Part shown: positions 8,403 to 15,295 of the stretch, piece by piece | How the letters are laid out: every line of letters starts with the position of its first letter | Numbering within the stretch: position 1 is the first letter of the stretch | Source: Mycolicibacter icosiumassiliensis | GTDB taxonomy: Bacteria; Actinomycetota; Actinomycetes; Mycobacteriales; Mycobacteriaceae | Assembly (NCBI RefSeq): GCF_900078685.2 | Contig: NZ_LT546170.1 | Coordinates: 44,432 to 108,431 of the forward strand | Direction: 5' to 3' | DNA: 64,000 nucleotides | The notes under the pieces: generated by a model | Databases searched by the model: none | What the model was told of the DNA's origin: nothing | The model's input: only the letters and a program-made list of their open reading frames with translations | Program-made: the position numbers and the translations under genes

Positions 8403-8912
8403 TCACTGTGGGATGTTCGCGCTGCCGCCCGCCAGCTCCCGCAGCTCCGTCACCGCCTGCGCGGCCGTCGGCGCACTCTCGGGATCGATCAGCGACTGAA
8501 TCATCATGCCCAGCACCACTGCCAGCGCCACCGAGCCGCCCAGCTCCTCGCGCGCCCGCTGCTGGCCTTCGGCGAGACGCGCGCGCAGTTCGTCGTTGCG
8601 TTGGGCTTGCACGATCGCTTCCAGGTGCGAGGTCCACAGTGCCTTGTCGGTGGTGAAGGACTCGAGCACCGCCTGCCATCGCTCCACGGCCGTGGCTGCC
8701 GGCTGCCCGTCGGGGGACATGCGGGCGTCGAGTTCGTCGAGTTCTTCGAAGAGGGCCTGCACCAGCAGGCGTTCGCGGCTGCCGAAGTGATAGCCGATGG
8801 CGGCATGGCTGACACCGGCCGCCGCGGCGATGTCGCGCACCGTGGTGTTCGCCCAGCCTCGTTCGACGAGGCAGCGCTTGGCGCCCTCCAGCAGATCCTC
8901 ACGGTTGCCCAT
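8403..8912 (-). CDS. TetR-family transcriptional regulator
   Basis: 169 aa. The N-terminal helix-turn-helix is clear (TTVRDIAAAAGVSHAAIGYHFGSRERLL, about 23-50), followed by an all-helical ligand domain. A TANNNT hexamer (TAACCT, 8924-8919) ends 6 nt before the ATG, so the gene is probably leaderless. It is divergent from the HsaA-like oxygenase, and two tandem 13-bp operator-like repeats lie between them; it most likely represses the oxygenase. Confidence 0.9.
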   Translation of the reverse strand: MGNREDLLEGAKRCLVERGWANTTVRDIAAAAGVSHAAIGYHFGSRERLLVQALFEELDELDARMSPDGQPAATAVERWQAVLESFTTDKALWTSHLEAIVQAQRNDELRARLAEGQQRAREELGGSVALAVVLGMMIQSLIDPESAPTAAQAVTELRELAGGSANIPQ

Positions 8913-8948
8913 GAAGGCAGGTTAGCCAGGGCAGGAGCAGTTGCACAA

Positions 8949-8974
8949 ATGGATTGACCATATGGATTGACCAT
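8949..8974. promoter_or_regulatory. Two tandem 13-bp operator sites
   Basis: ATGGATTGACCAT occurs twice back to back (8949-8961 and 8962-8974) without a mismatch. Each copy is itself a hyphenated dyad (ATGG...CCAT), and the pair is framed by AAATGG (8947-8952) and CCATTT (8971-8976). The second copy contains the oxygenase -35. This is the arrangement expected for cooperative TetR-dimer binding. Confidence 0.65.
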
Positions 8975-8996
8975 TTGGACAAATCGGGAGTACGGT
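8967..8996 (+). promoter_or_regulatory. Promoter of the HsaA-like oxygenase
   Basis: TTGACC (8967-8972), an 18-bp spacer and TACGGT (8991-8996), matching mycobacterial SigA consensus TTGACN / TANNNT. The -35 lies inside the second 13-bp operator copy, so a bound regulator would block polymerase. Confidence 0.55.
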
Positions 8997-9050
8997 ACTG
9001 ACACCAACGGATCCCGCCGGGGGTTCCGCAGAGAGCAGGAGGTGCCGGTC

Positions 9051-10220
9051 ATGGCGCACGAAGTCGTCGAGCGCATCGAGAAGATCGCCGCCCAGCTGGC
9101 GGGCACCGCCGAAGACAGCGAACGGCTGGGCAAGCTCTCGCAGCAGTCGGTGGCGCTAATTCGCGAAGCCGGCGTGATGCGGATGCTGCAGCCGACGGAC
9201 TTCGGCGGTTACGCCGCCCACCCGCGCGACTTCGCCGAGGCAGTCATGGCGGTGGCCAAGCACTGCGGCTCCACCGGATGGGTGTGCGGCGTCGGGGGAG
9301 TGCACCCCTGGGAGATGGCGCTGATGGACCGCCGGCTACAAGCCGAGATCTGGGCCGAGAATCCCGACACCTGGATCGCGTCCCCCTATGCCGCACAAGG
9401 CGTCGCGACGCCGGTCGAGGGCGGCTACCGATTGACCGGGCGATGGAACTTCTCCTCGGGCACCGATCACTGCGACTGGATCTTCCTCGGTGCGCGCGTC
9501 ACGGAGACCATGCCGCCCAAGGTCTTACACGTCGTCCTGCCGCGCACCGACTACACCATCGTCGAGGACTCCTGGGACGTCATCGGCCTGTCGGGCACCG
9601 GCAGCAAAGACATCATCGTCGACGGCGCCTTCATCCCGGACTACCGCACCATCGACTTCGAGCACGTCGCCTCCGGTGCCGGCGCCGCCGAAGCGGCCGG
9701 GCGCGATGAGACGGTCTACAAGCTGCCGTTCTGGGCCATGTTCCCGCTCGGGATCACCAGCGCACTCATCGGGATCACCGAAGGCGCACTGGCCGCGCAC
9801 CTGGATTATCAGCGCGACCGGGTGGCCGCCACCGGCACCAAGATCAAAGACGACCCGTACGTGCTCTACGCCATCTCCGAGGCCGCCGCGGAGATCGCCG
9901 CCTCCCGTGTGCAACTCCTGGACGGCATCAGCCGAATGTACGACCTCGCCGACGCCGGTAAGGAGATCAGCTTCGAGGACCGGTCGTTGGTGCGGCGCAA
10001 CCAGATTCGCTGCGCCTGGCGGGCCGTTTCTGCGGCCGACGCGATCTTCGCCCGCTCCGGGGGCAATGCCGCGCGCCGCAACAACCCGCTGCAGCGGTTC
10101 TGGCGCGACGCCCACGTCGGGCTGGGCCACGCCATCCAGACCCCGGGGACCATCTATCACTCCAGCGCCCTGACGGTCATGGGGGTGGAGCCGGCGCCGG
10201 CGTTGCGGGCGATGATCTGA
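9051..10220 (+). CDS. HsaA-like flavin-dependent monooxygenase (acyl-CoA dehydrogenase fold)
   Basis: 389 aa from ATG 9051, preceded by AGGAGG. Features of the group D flavin hydroxylases: MLQPTDFGG, CGSTGWVCG, a WNFSSGTDHCDW stretch and the C-terminal QRFWRDAHVGLGHA, as in HsaA (3-HSA hydroxylase of steroid catabolism) and p-hydroxyphenylacetate hydroxylase. Such enzymes need a separate flavin reductase; none is adjacent. A second diverged paralog follows at 12438 beyond an IS607 insertion. Regulated, by inference, by the divergent TetR protein. Confidence 0.82.
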   Translation: MAHEVVERIEKIAAQLAGTAEDSERLGKLSQQSVALIREAGVMRMLQPTDFGGYAAHPRDFAEAVMAVAKHCGSTGWVCGVGGVHPWEMALMDRRLQAEIWAENPDTWIASPYAAQGVATPVEGGYRLTGRWNFSSGTDHCDWIFLGARVTETMPPKVLHVVLPRTDYTIVEDSWDVIGLSGTGSKDIIVDGAFIPDYRTIDFEHVASGAGAAEAAGRDETVYKLPFWAMFPLGITSALIGITEGALAAHLDYQRDRVAATGTKIKDDPYVLYAISEAAAEIAASRVQLLDGISRMYDLADAGKEISFEDRSLVRRNQIRCAWRAVSAADAIFARSGGNAARRNNPLQRFWRDAHVGLGHAIQTPGTIYHSSALTVMGVEPAPALRAMI

Positions 10221-10260
10221 GGGCTGCGACTACTCTGCCCCGCCTACTTCGGGACTTTCT

Positions 10261-10365
10261 CTATCCTCCGAGCAGTGCGCGGGCGTCCTTGATCAGTAGC
10301 GTCAGATGCAGTTCATCGGTCGGGCCTGGCGTGAAGTCGAAGTGCCGGTTAAAAACTGGCGCCAT
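10261..10365 (-). pseudogene. Possible 3' remnant of a minus-strand gene
   Basis: A 34-codon frame reads MAPVFNRHFDFTPGPTDEL then HLTLLIKDARALLGG and stops at 10261-10263. The ending looks like the C terminus of a folded protein, while the frame upstream runs into the 36-bp repeat and the mobile element. It may be what is left of a gene cut by the IS607-type insertion. No family recognised. Confidence 0.25.
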
Positions 10366-10375
10366 CCGCGTGCAG

Positions 10376-10411
10376 TGCGATCGGTCGGCGGGTCCGCTCC
10401 GGATAGGGGTT
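10376..10411. repeat. 36-bp repeat, copy 2 (next to IS607-type element)
   Basis: 34/36 identical to 7065-7100. It ends 60 bp before tnpA, where the left end of the element must lie, so it may belong to the element end or to its target. Confidence 0.8.
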
Positions 10412-10471
10412 GTCAGCTGTTGTGTGGTGAGTGGTCGGTAGTTGTCGGTGGTGTGCTGTAGGAACAGGTGT

Positions 10472-11050
10472 ATGGATCTTGCGGCGTGGGCTGGGCGCAA
10501 CGGTGTTGCGTGGGTGAGCGCGTATCGCTGGTTTCACGCGGGCCGGTTGTCTGTCCCGGCGCAACGAGTGGGTCGGCTGATCCTGGTGAGGGATGCGACG
10601 GCCGAGCCAGTCCAGCATCGGCGGACGGTGGTGTATGTGCGGGTCTTGTCGGCGGAGCAGAAGGCCGGTCTGGATCGGCAGGTGGCGCGGGTAGCTGCGT
10701 GGGCCACGTCGGAACAGATCCCGGTCGATGAGGTGGTTACCGAGGTCGGGTCCGCCTTGATCGGGCACCGCCGCAAGTTCCTTGCGTTGCCGCGTGACCC
10801 GACGGTGAGCCGGATCGTTGTGGAGCATCGGGATCGGTTCTGCCAGTTCGGATCTGAGTATGTCGAAGCCGCGCTCGCTGCGCAGGGCCGCGAGTTGGTC
10901 GTGGTCGATGCCGCGGAGGTCGATGATGATCTGGTGCGCGATATGACCGAGATCCTCACCGGTATGTGTGCGCGGCTCTACGGGAAACGCGCCGCAGCCA
11001 ACCGAGCAAAGAGGGCGATGGCGGCCGCCGATGATGGTGAGGCGGCCTGA
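10472..11050 (+). CDS. IS607 TnpA serine recombinase, probably catalytically impaired
   Basis: 192 aa. The N-terminal MerR-like helix-turn-helix (about 1-45) binds DNA. The resolvase-like domain follows, with VEHRDRFCQFGSEYVEAAL and a helical C-terminal tail typical of IS607 TnpA. The usual nucleophile motif is YARVSS; here it reads YVRVLS (55-60), placing Leu59 where the catalytic Ser is expected, with Ser60 one residue later. GSALIGHRR also differs from the usual GSALNGHRR. Excision or integration activity is therefore doubtful. AGGAACAGGT precedes the ATG; the longer GTG start at 10442 adds nothing family-like. Confidence 0.85.
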   Translation: MDLAAWAGRNGVAWVSAYRWFHAGRLSVPAQRVGRLILVRDATAEPVQHRRTVVYVRVLSAEQKAGLDRQVARVAAWATSEQIPVDEVVTEVGSALIGHRRKFLALPRDPTVSRIVVEHRDRFCQFGSEYVEAALAAQGRELVVVDAAEVDDDLVRDMTEILTGMCARLYGKRAAANRAKRAMAAADDGEAA

Positions 11051-12441
11051 TGGCGAAGTTCGAGATTCCCGAGGGCTTTTCGGTGCAGGCTTTCCGGTTC
11101 ACCCTAGACCTGACCGAAGACCAAGCTCGGTCGTTGGCGCGGCATTTCGGCGCTCGCCGTAAGGCGTACAACTGGGCTGTAGCGGCCCTGAAAGCCGATA
11201 TCGGGGCGTGGCGTGAGACTGGTGTCGAGACGGCGAAGCCGTCGCTTGCTGTGTTGCGTAAACGCTGGAACACGGCCAAGGACGCGGTGTGTGTCAACGC
11301 CGCGACCGGGGATGTGTGGTGGCCGGAGTGCTCGAAAGAGGCCTACGCCGACGGGATCGGCGGCGCGGTGGATGCCTACTGGAATTGGCAAGCCTCCCGC
11401 GCAGGGACCCGCGCCGGCAAGCGAGTCGGGTTCCCGCGGTTGAAGAAGAAGGGCCGCGACGCCGACCGGGTGTCGTTTTCAACCGGGGCGATGCGCGTCG
11501 AACCCGACCGCCGGCACCTCACACTGCCAGTCATCGGCACAGTCCGCACCCACGAGAACACCCGGCGCGTCGAGCGCCTCATCGCACAAGGCCGGGCGCG
11601 GGTGCTGGCGATCAGTGTGCGCCGCAACGGCACCCGGATCGACGCCAGCGTGCGGGTGCTGGTGGCGCGCCCGCAGCAGCCTAACGTGGCACTGCCGAAG
11701 TCACGGGTCGGTGTCGACGTGGGTGTGCGTCGGCTGGCCACGGTCGCCAGCGCAGACGGCGCAGTGCTCGAACGGGTGCCCAATCCTGGTCCGCTTGATG
11801 CTGCACTCAAAGAGTTACGACACGTCAGCCGGGCCCGCTCCCGCTGCGTGAAAGGGTCGCGCCAATATCGCGAGCGCACCACAGAAATGTCCCGGCTGCA
11901 TCGCCGGGTCAACGATGTCCGCGTGCATCATTTGCACGTCCTGACCACACGATTGGCCAAAACTCACGGCCGGATCGTGGTCGAAGGTCTGGACGCTGCG
12001 GGGATGCTGCGGCAAAAGGGTCTGCCGGGGGCACGAGCCCGCCGACGCGGCCTGTCCGATGCCGCCCTGGGAACGCCGCGGCGGCACTTGTCCTACAAGA
12101 CCGCCTGGTACGGATCACAACTGGTGGTGGCTGATCGGTGGTTCCCTTCGTCGAAGACTTGCCACGCTTGCGGGCATGTTCAGGACATCGGCTGGGCAGA
12201 ACACTGGACCTGTGATCGCGCTGGCGGCGGTTGCGGGACCACTCACCAACGCGACGATTGCGCCGCGATCAACCTCGCACGCTACGAGGAACCCGATAGC
12301 GTCGTCGGCCCAGTTGGGGCCGCCGTCAAGCGTGGAGCCGACCGTAAGACCGGGCCACGCCCGGCTGGTGGCCGTGAAGCGCGGAAGGGACCCGGCCACC
12401 CGGCCGGGAAACAACCCCGAGACGGGGTGCGAGTCGCGTGA
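11050..12441 (+). CDS. TnpB RNA-guided nuclease of IS607-type element
   Basis: 463 aa, start overlapping the tnpA stop (TGATG). RuvC residues are all visible: Asp223 (VGVDVGVRRLA), Glu312 (IVVEGLD) and Asp402 (HQRDDCAAINLA). A zinc finger lies between the last two, with CHAC (371-374) and C388/C395, the second pair more widely spaced than usual. TnpB uses a right-end RNA to cleave the donor site and retain the transposon. The Arg/Gly-rich tail (about 415-463) extends past the usual NL motif. The nuclease looks intact although its recombinase partner does not. Confidence 0.9.
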   Translation: MAKFEIPEGFSVQAFRFTLDLTEDQARSLARHFGARRKAYNWAVAALKADIGAWRETGVETAKPSLAVLRKRWNTAKDAVCVNAATGDVWWPECSKEAYADGIGGAVDAYWNWQASRAGTRAGKRVGFPRLKKKGRDADRVSFSTGAMRVEPDRRHLTLPVIGTVRTHENTRRVERLIAQGRARVLAISVRRNGTRIDASVRVLVARPQQPNVALPKSRVGVDVGVRRLATVASADGAVLERVPNPGPLDAALKELRHVSRARSRCVKGSRQYRERTTEMSRLHRRVNDVRVHHLHVLTTRLAKTHGRIVVEGLDAAGMLRQKGLPGARARRRGLSDAALGTPRRHLSYKTAWYGSQLVVADRWFPSSKTCHACGHVQDIGWAEHWTCDRAGGGCGTTHQRDDCAAINLARYEEPDSVVGPVGAAVKRGADRKTGPRPAGGREARKGPGHPAGKQPRDGVRVA

Positions 12442-13568
12442 CCACTAAAGATCACTCACTCGCAACGGCGGCGCGCATGGCCGAGGGCGTGTTGGCGGCG
12501 GTTCAGGCGCTACTGCCGGCGATAGCAGAGGCCGCCGACCGGGTCGACCGAGACGGGGCGGTGGCGGCCGAAACCGTCGCGGGCCTGCGCGATGCGGGTG
12601 TCTTCACGCTGCTGCAACCCACCGGATTCGGCGGTCGGCAGATCGATCCGGGCAGCTATCTGGCGGTGGTCACCGAGATCTCGGCGGCCTGCACCTCGAC
12701 CGGATGGCTGGCCGCCGCACTGGCGGTCAACTCCTGGCACCTGGCCCTGTTCGACGGTGCGGCCCAGCGCGATGTCTGGGGTGCTGATCCGGGCGCGCTG
12801 ATCTGTTCGGCCTACGCGCCCACCGGCCGCTTGGAGCGCACAGGCGACGGGTTTCGGCTGTCCGGTCGGTGGAGCCGCTGCGCCGGGGTGGAGCACGCCT
12901 CCTGGCTGATCGCCGGGGCGCTGGTGGTCGGGGAGGACGGTGCCGCGGAGGACTTCACGGTGGCGCTGGTGCCCCGCAAGCACTACACGGTCGAGGAGAC
13001 CTGGAACAGCCTGGGGCTGCGCGGGATCGGCGCCCACGACGTGGTGGCGTCCGGTGCTCCGGTACCGGCCCAGCACTGCTTCGGCTGGGTCAGTGACGCG
13101 CAGCGAGCCACGCTCGCACCGCTGTATCGCCTGCCCCAGCCCACGCTGTACACGCACGCCGGCACCGCACCGCTGCTCGGCGCCGCCGCAGGGGTGCTCG
13201 ACGCGCATCGCGATCAGATGTCGAATCCGTTGGGCGCATTGGCGATGGCGGCCGCTGGGCTGGAGGTGTCCACCCTGCAGATCCGCCGCAACCTGGCCGA
13301 TCTCGGCGAGTGTGCCCGGTCGGGCACCATCCCCGATGCCGAACTGATGCTGCGGGCACGCCGCGACCAGGTGCTGGCGTTCGAGCGGGCGATGCAGGCG
13401 GTCAAGCGGTGCGTCGAGCAGGCCGGCGCCGCTGCGGACGCCCGGCTGGACCGGGTCTGGCGCGACATGCAGACCGCGCGGTTGCACGCCGCCAACGACG
13501 TGGAGCGGGTGTTGACGGCGGTGGGGCAGTTCGCCTTTGGCCTGCCGGTCGACGACCTCATTCTGTGA
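12438..13568 (+). CDS. HsaA-like flavin-dependent monooxygenase, second paralog
   Basis: 376 aa from GTG 12438, which overlaps the tnpB stop (GTGA); ATG 12477 is an alternative 13 codons in. FTLLQPTGFGG, CTSTGWLAAAL, and a C-terminal RVWRDMQTARLHAAND then FGLPVDD closely follow HsaA-type hydroxylases. Because the IS607 element ends right at its 5' end, its original promoter and perhaps its first codons are gone, and translation may now be coupled to tnpB. Substrate unknown; context suggests an aromatic or steroid-like compound. Convergent with the IclR gene (5-bp gap). Confidence 0.82.
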   Translation: MTTKDHSLATAARMAEGVLAAVQALLPAIAEAADRVDRDGAVAAETVAGLRDAGVFTLLQPTGFGGRQIDPGSYLAVVTEISAACTSTGWLAAALAVNSWHLALFDGAAQRDVWGADPGALICSAYAPTGRLERTGDGFRLSGRWSRCAGVEHASWLIAGALVVGEDGAAEDFTVALVPRKHYTVEETWNSLGLRGIGAHDVVASGAPVPAQHCFGWVSDAQRATLAPLYRLPQPTLYTHAGTAPLLGAAAGVLDAHRDQMSNPLGALAMAAAGLEVSTLQIRRNLADLGECARSGTIPDAELMLRARRDQVLAFERAMQAVKRCVEQAGAAADARLDRVWRDMQTARLHAANDVERVLTAVGQFAFGLPVDDLIL

Positions 13569-13573
13569 GGCGG

Positions 13574-14395
13574 TCAGACCCAGGCGTCGGCGGAGATGGT
13601 GCGCAACACCCGAGACAGCATGCTGTCGGTTTCGGCCTCGCGCTGCTGGCCGGCGGCCGGTGTGGACCCGCTCAACTCGTGGGAGATCCGGCCCGCGGCG
13701 CGCATGACGAACGGCGCGGTGCGCTGCAACCGGTGCATCGGCACCGCGCCCGTCAGGGACAGCCCGGCGATCGGACCGTCGCCCGCCGCGATCGGCGCGG
13801 CGACACTGGACAGGCCCACCGCCAGTTCCTCGGTGTCGTAGGCCACCCCGTGCCGGCTGCGGATCCGGGCCAGTTCCCGGTGCAGGGTGGCCCGGTCGCC
13901 GATGGTGGCCCGGGTTCTTTTGGGCAGCGTGTCGCCGACGAGAGCGTCCACATCCTCGGCTGGCAGTCGCGCCAGCAGCGCCTTACCCAGCGCGCTGGCA
14001 TGCGCGGGGGTACGGCCGGCCACCCGGGTCGGTACCAGCGCGCCACCGTCGCCGGCGATCTTGTCCAGATAGACCACGTCGGCGCCGAGCAGCACTCCGA
14101 GATGCACCACCAGCCTGGTGTCGGAGTGCAGGCGGGCCAGGGTCGGCGAGGCCACGCCGCGCAGTTCGGCGTGGTCGACCAGCTGCGACACCGGCAGCGG
14201 TGAGGCGGCCATGCCGTAGCCATCGGGCCGATGCTGCACCAGACCAGACGACTCCAGCTGGGTCAGGATTCGATGCACCGACGAGCGCGGCAGCCCGGTG
14301 CGGGCCACCACCTGATCGAGCCGCAGCCGTTTACCGGGCTCGTCGAACAGGTTGATGATCAGCGCCACTCGCGCCACCATCGACGTGGCATCCAT
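13574..14395 (-). CDS. IclR-family transcriptional regulator
   Basis: 273 aa. Winged helix at about 10-60 (LRLDQVVARTGLPRSSVHRIL), then the IclR effector domain with YLDKIAG and ASALGKALLA. The family controls catabolic operons in response to small carboxylates or aromatic ligands. It is the first gene of a minus-strand pair downstream of the SDR (23-bp gap), and its likely targets are the SDR/BVMO divergent promoter and itself. Confidence 0.88.
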   Translation of the reverse strand: MDATSMVARVALIINLFDEPGKRLRLDQVVARTGLPRSSVHRILTQLESSGLVQHRPDGYGMAASPLPVSQLVDHAELRGVASPTLARLHSDTRLVVHLGVLLGADVVYLDKIAGDGGALVPTRVAGRTPAHASALGKALLARLPAEDVDALVGDTLPKRTRATIGDRATLHRELARIRSRHGVAYDTEELAVGLSSVAAPIAAGDGPIAGLSLTGAVPMHRLQRTAPFVMRAAGRISHELSGSTPAAGQQREAETDSMLSRVLRTISADAWV

Positions 14396-14418
14396 CAGGG
14401 GCCATTATCCCCGCGACG

Positions 14419-15201
14419 TCACTGCCCCATCACGTATTTCACGGTGGGTCCCGCGGTCCAGCCGCCATCGACGGCGATCTCCGCGCCGGTGATGTAGGCG
14501 GCCTCGTCGGACAGCAGGAAGCTGACGGCCCCGGTGATCTCTTCGGGCAGACCGACGCGACCCATCGGGGTGTTCGGGTAGTGCCCCTCTCCGGGCTCGA
14601 TGCCGACCTGCGCGGTCATCGGGGTGTAGGTCATGCCGGGATGCACCGAGTTGACCCGGATCTTCTCGCCGGCCAGTTCGACCGCCGCGATCTTCGACAG
14701 GCCGCGCACGCCCCACTTGGATGCGCCGTACCCGGCGGTCAGCGCCAGGCCCATCAGCCCGGCGGCCGACGAGATGTTGACGATGGAACCGCCGCCCGCG
14801 GCGCGCAGCGGTGCGATGACGGCCTGGATGCCGTTGAACACGCCCACCAGGTTGACCTCCAGCACACTGCGGAAGTGCGCGACGGGCTCATGCTCGACGA
14901 GCTGCCCGGTCGCCACGCCGGCGTTGTTGACCAGCCCGGTCAGCCCGCCGAACTCGGTGATCGCCGACTGCACCGCGGCTTCCCAGTCGGCCGGGTCGGT
15001 GACGTCGAGGTGGACATAGCGCGCGGTCTCGCCGAGTTCTTTGGCCAGTCGGGCCCCGTCCTCGTCGAGAAGATCGCCGATCACCACCCGGCCGCCGCCG
15101 TCGACGACGTGCTGGGCGAACGCGGCACCCAGGCCGCGCGCACCGCCGGTGATCAGGACGACTTTGCCGGCCAGTCGGGCCGTATGGGTGAGCATGGCCA
15201 T
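14419..15201 (-). CDS. SDR, 3-alpha/20-beta-hydroxysteroid-dehydrogenase-like
   Basis: 260 aa classical short-chain dehydrogenase. Cofactor loop GGARGLGAAF with Asp in GDLLDE suggests NAD preference; NNAG, Ser in NISSAAG and YGASK complete the active site. HLDVTDPADWEAAV and the HPGMTYTPMT segment resemble mycobacterial FabG3 (Rv2002), a 20-beta-hydroxysteroid dehydrogenase. Start: ATG 15201, or ATG 15195 two codons in. Divergent from the BVMO; together they would turn an alcohol into a ketone and then an ester or lactone. Confidence 0.85.
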   Translation of the reverse strand: MAMLTHTARLAGKVVLITGGARGLGAAFAQHVVDGGGRVVIGDLLDEDGARLAKELGETARYVHLDVTDPADWEAAVQSAITEFGGLTGLVNNAGVATGQLVEHEPVAHFRSVLEVNLVGVFNGIQAVIAPLRAAGGGSIVNISSAAGLMGLALTAGYGASKWGVRGLSKIAAVELAGEKIRVNSVHPGMTYTPMTAQVGIEPGEGHYPNTPMGRVGLPEEITGAVSFLLSDEAAYITGAEIAVDGGWTAGPTVKYVMGQ

Positions 15202-15233
15202 AGCTTCGGGGCACGAGCGCCCCACGTCACAGC

Positions 15234-15262
15234 CTGTCCCACCCAGCGAGACAGTCGGTGGG
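15234..15262. promoter_or_regulatory. Overlapping inverted repeats in the SDR/BVMO divergent promoter
   Basis: CTGTC (15234-15238) with GACAG (15250-15254), and CCCACC (15238-15243) with GGTGGG (15257-15262), overlap in the 94-bp intergenic region. The nearby IclR regulator is the obvious candidate to bind here; this is inference. Confidence 0.35.
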
Positions 15263-15295
15263 TGGGTGCGGTGCGGCTTCCTAGCATCGCCGGTC

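Larger units (their letters stand above)
10401..12441 (+). mobile_element. IS607-type element (tnpA serine recombinase plus tnpB)
   Basis: The two-gene order tnpA-tnpB with a one-base TGATG overlap defines IS607 elements, which lack inverted repeats, so the exact ends cannot be fixed; 10401 and 12441 are approximate. It separates two HsaA-like oxygenases that would otherwise be neighbours. A TnpB guide RNA would be expected to overlap the tnpB 3' end and right boundary. Confidence 0.8.

Noticed and set aside
15041..15295. Longer start for the Baeyer-Villiger monooxygenase
   Set aside because: The extra 85 residues overlap the divergent SDR and have no similarity to BVMOs; ATG 15296 starts at the FAD loop as expected.
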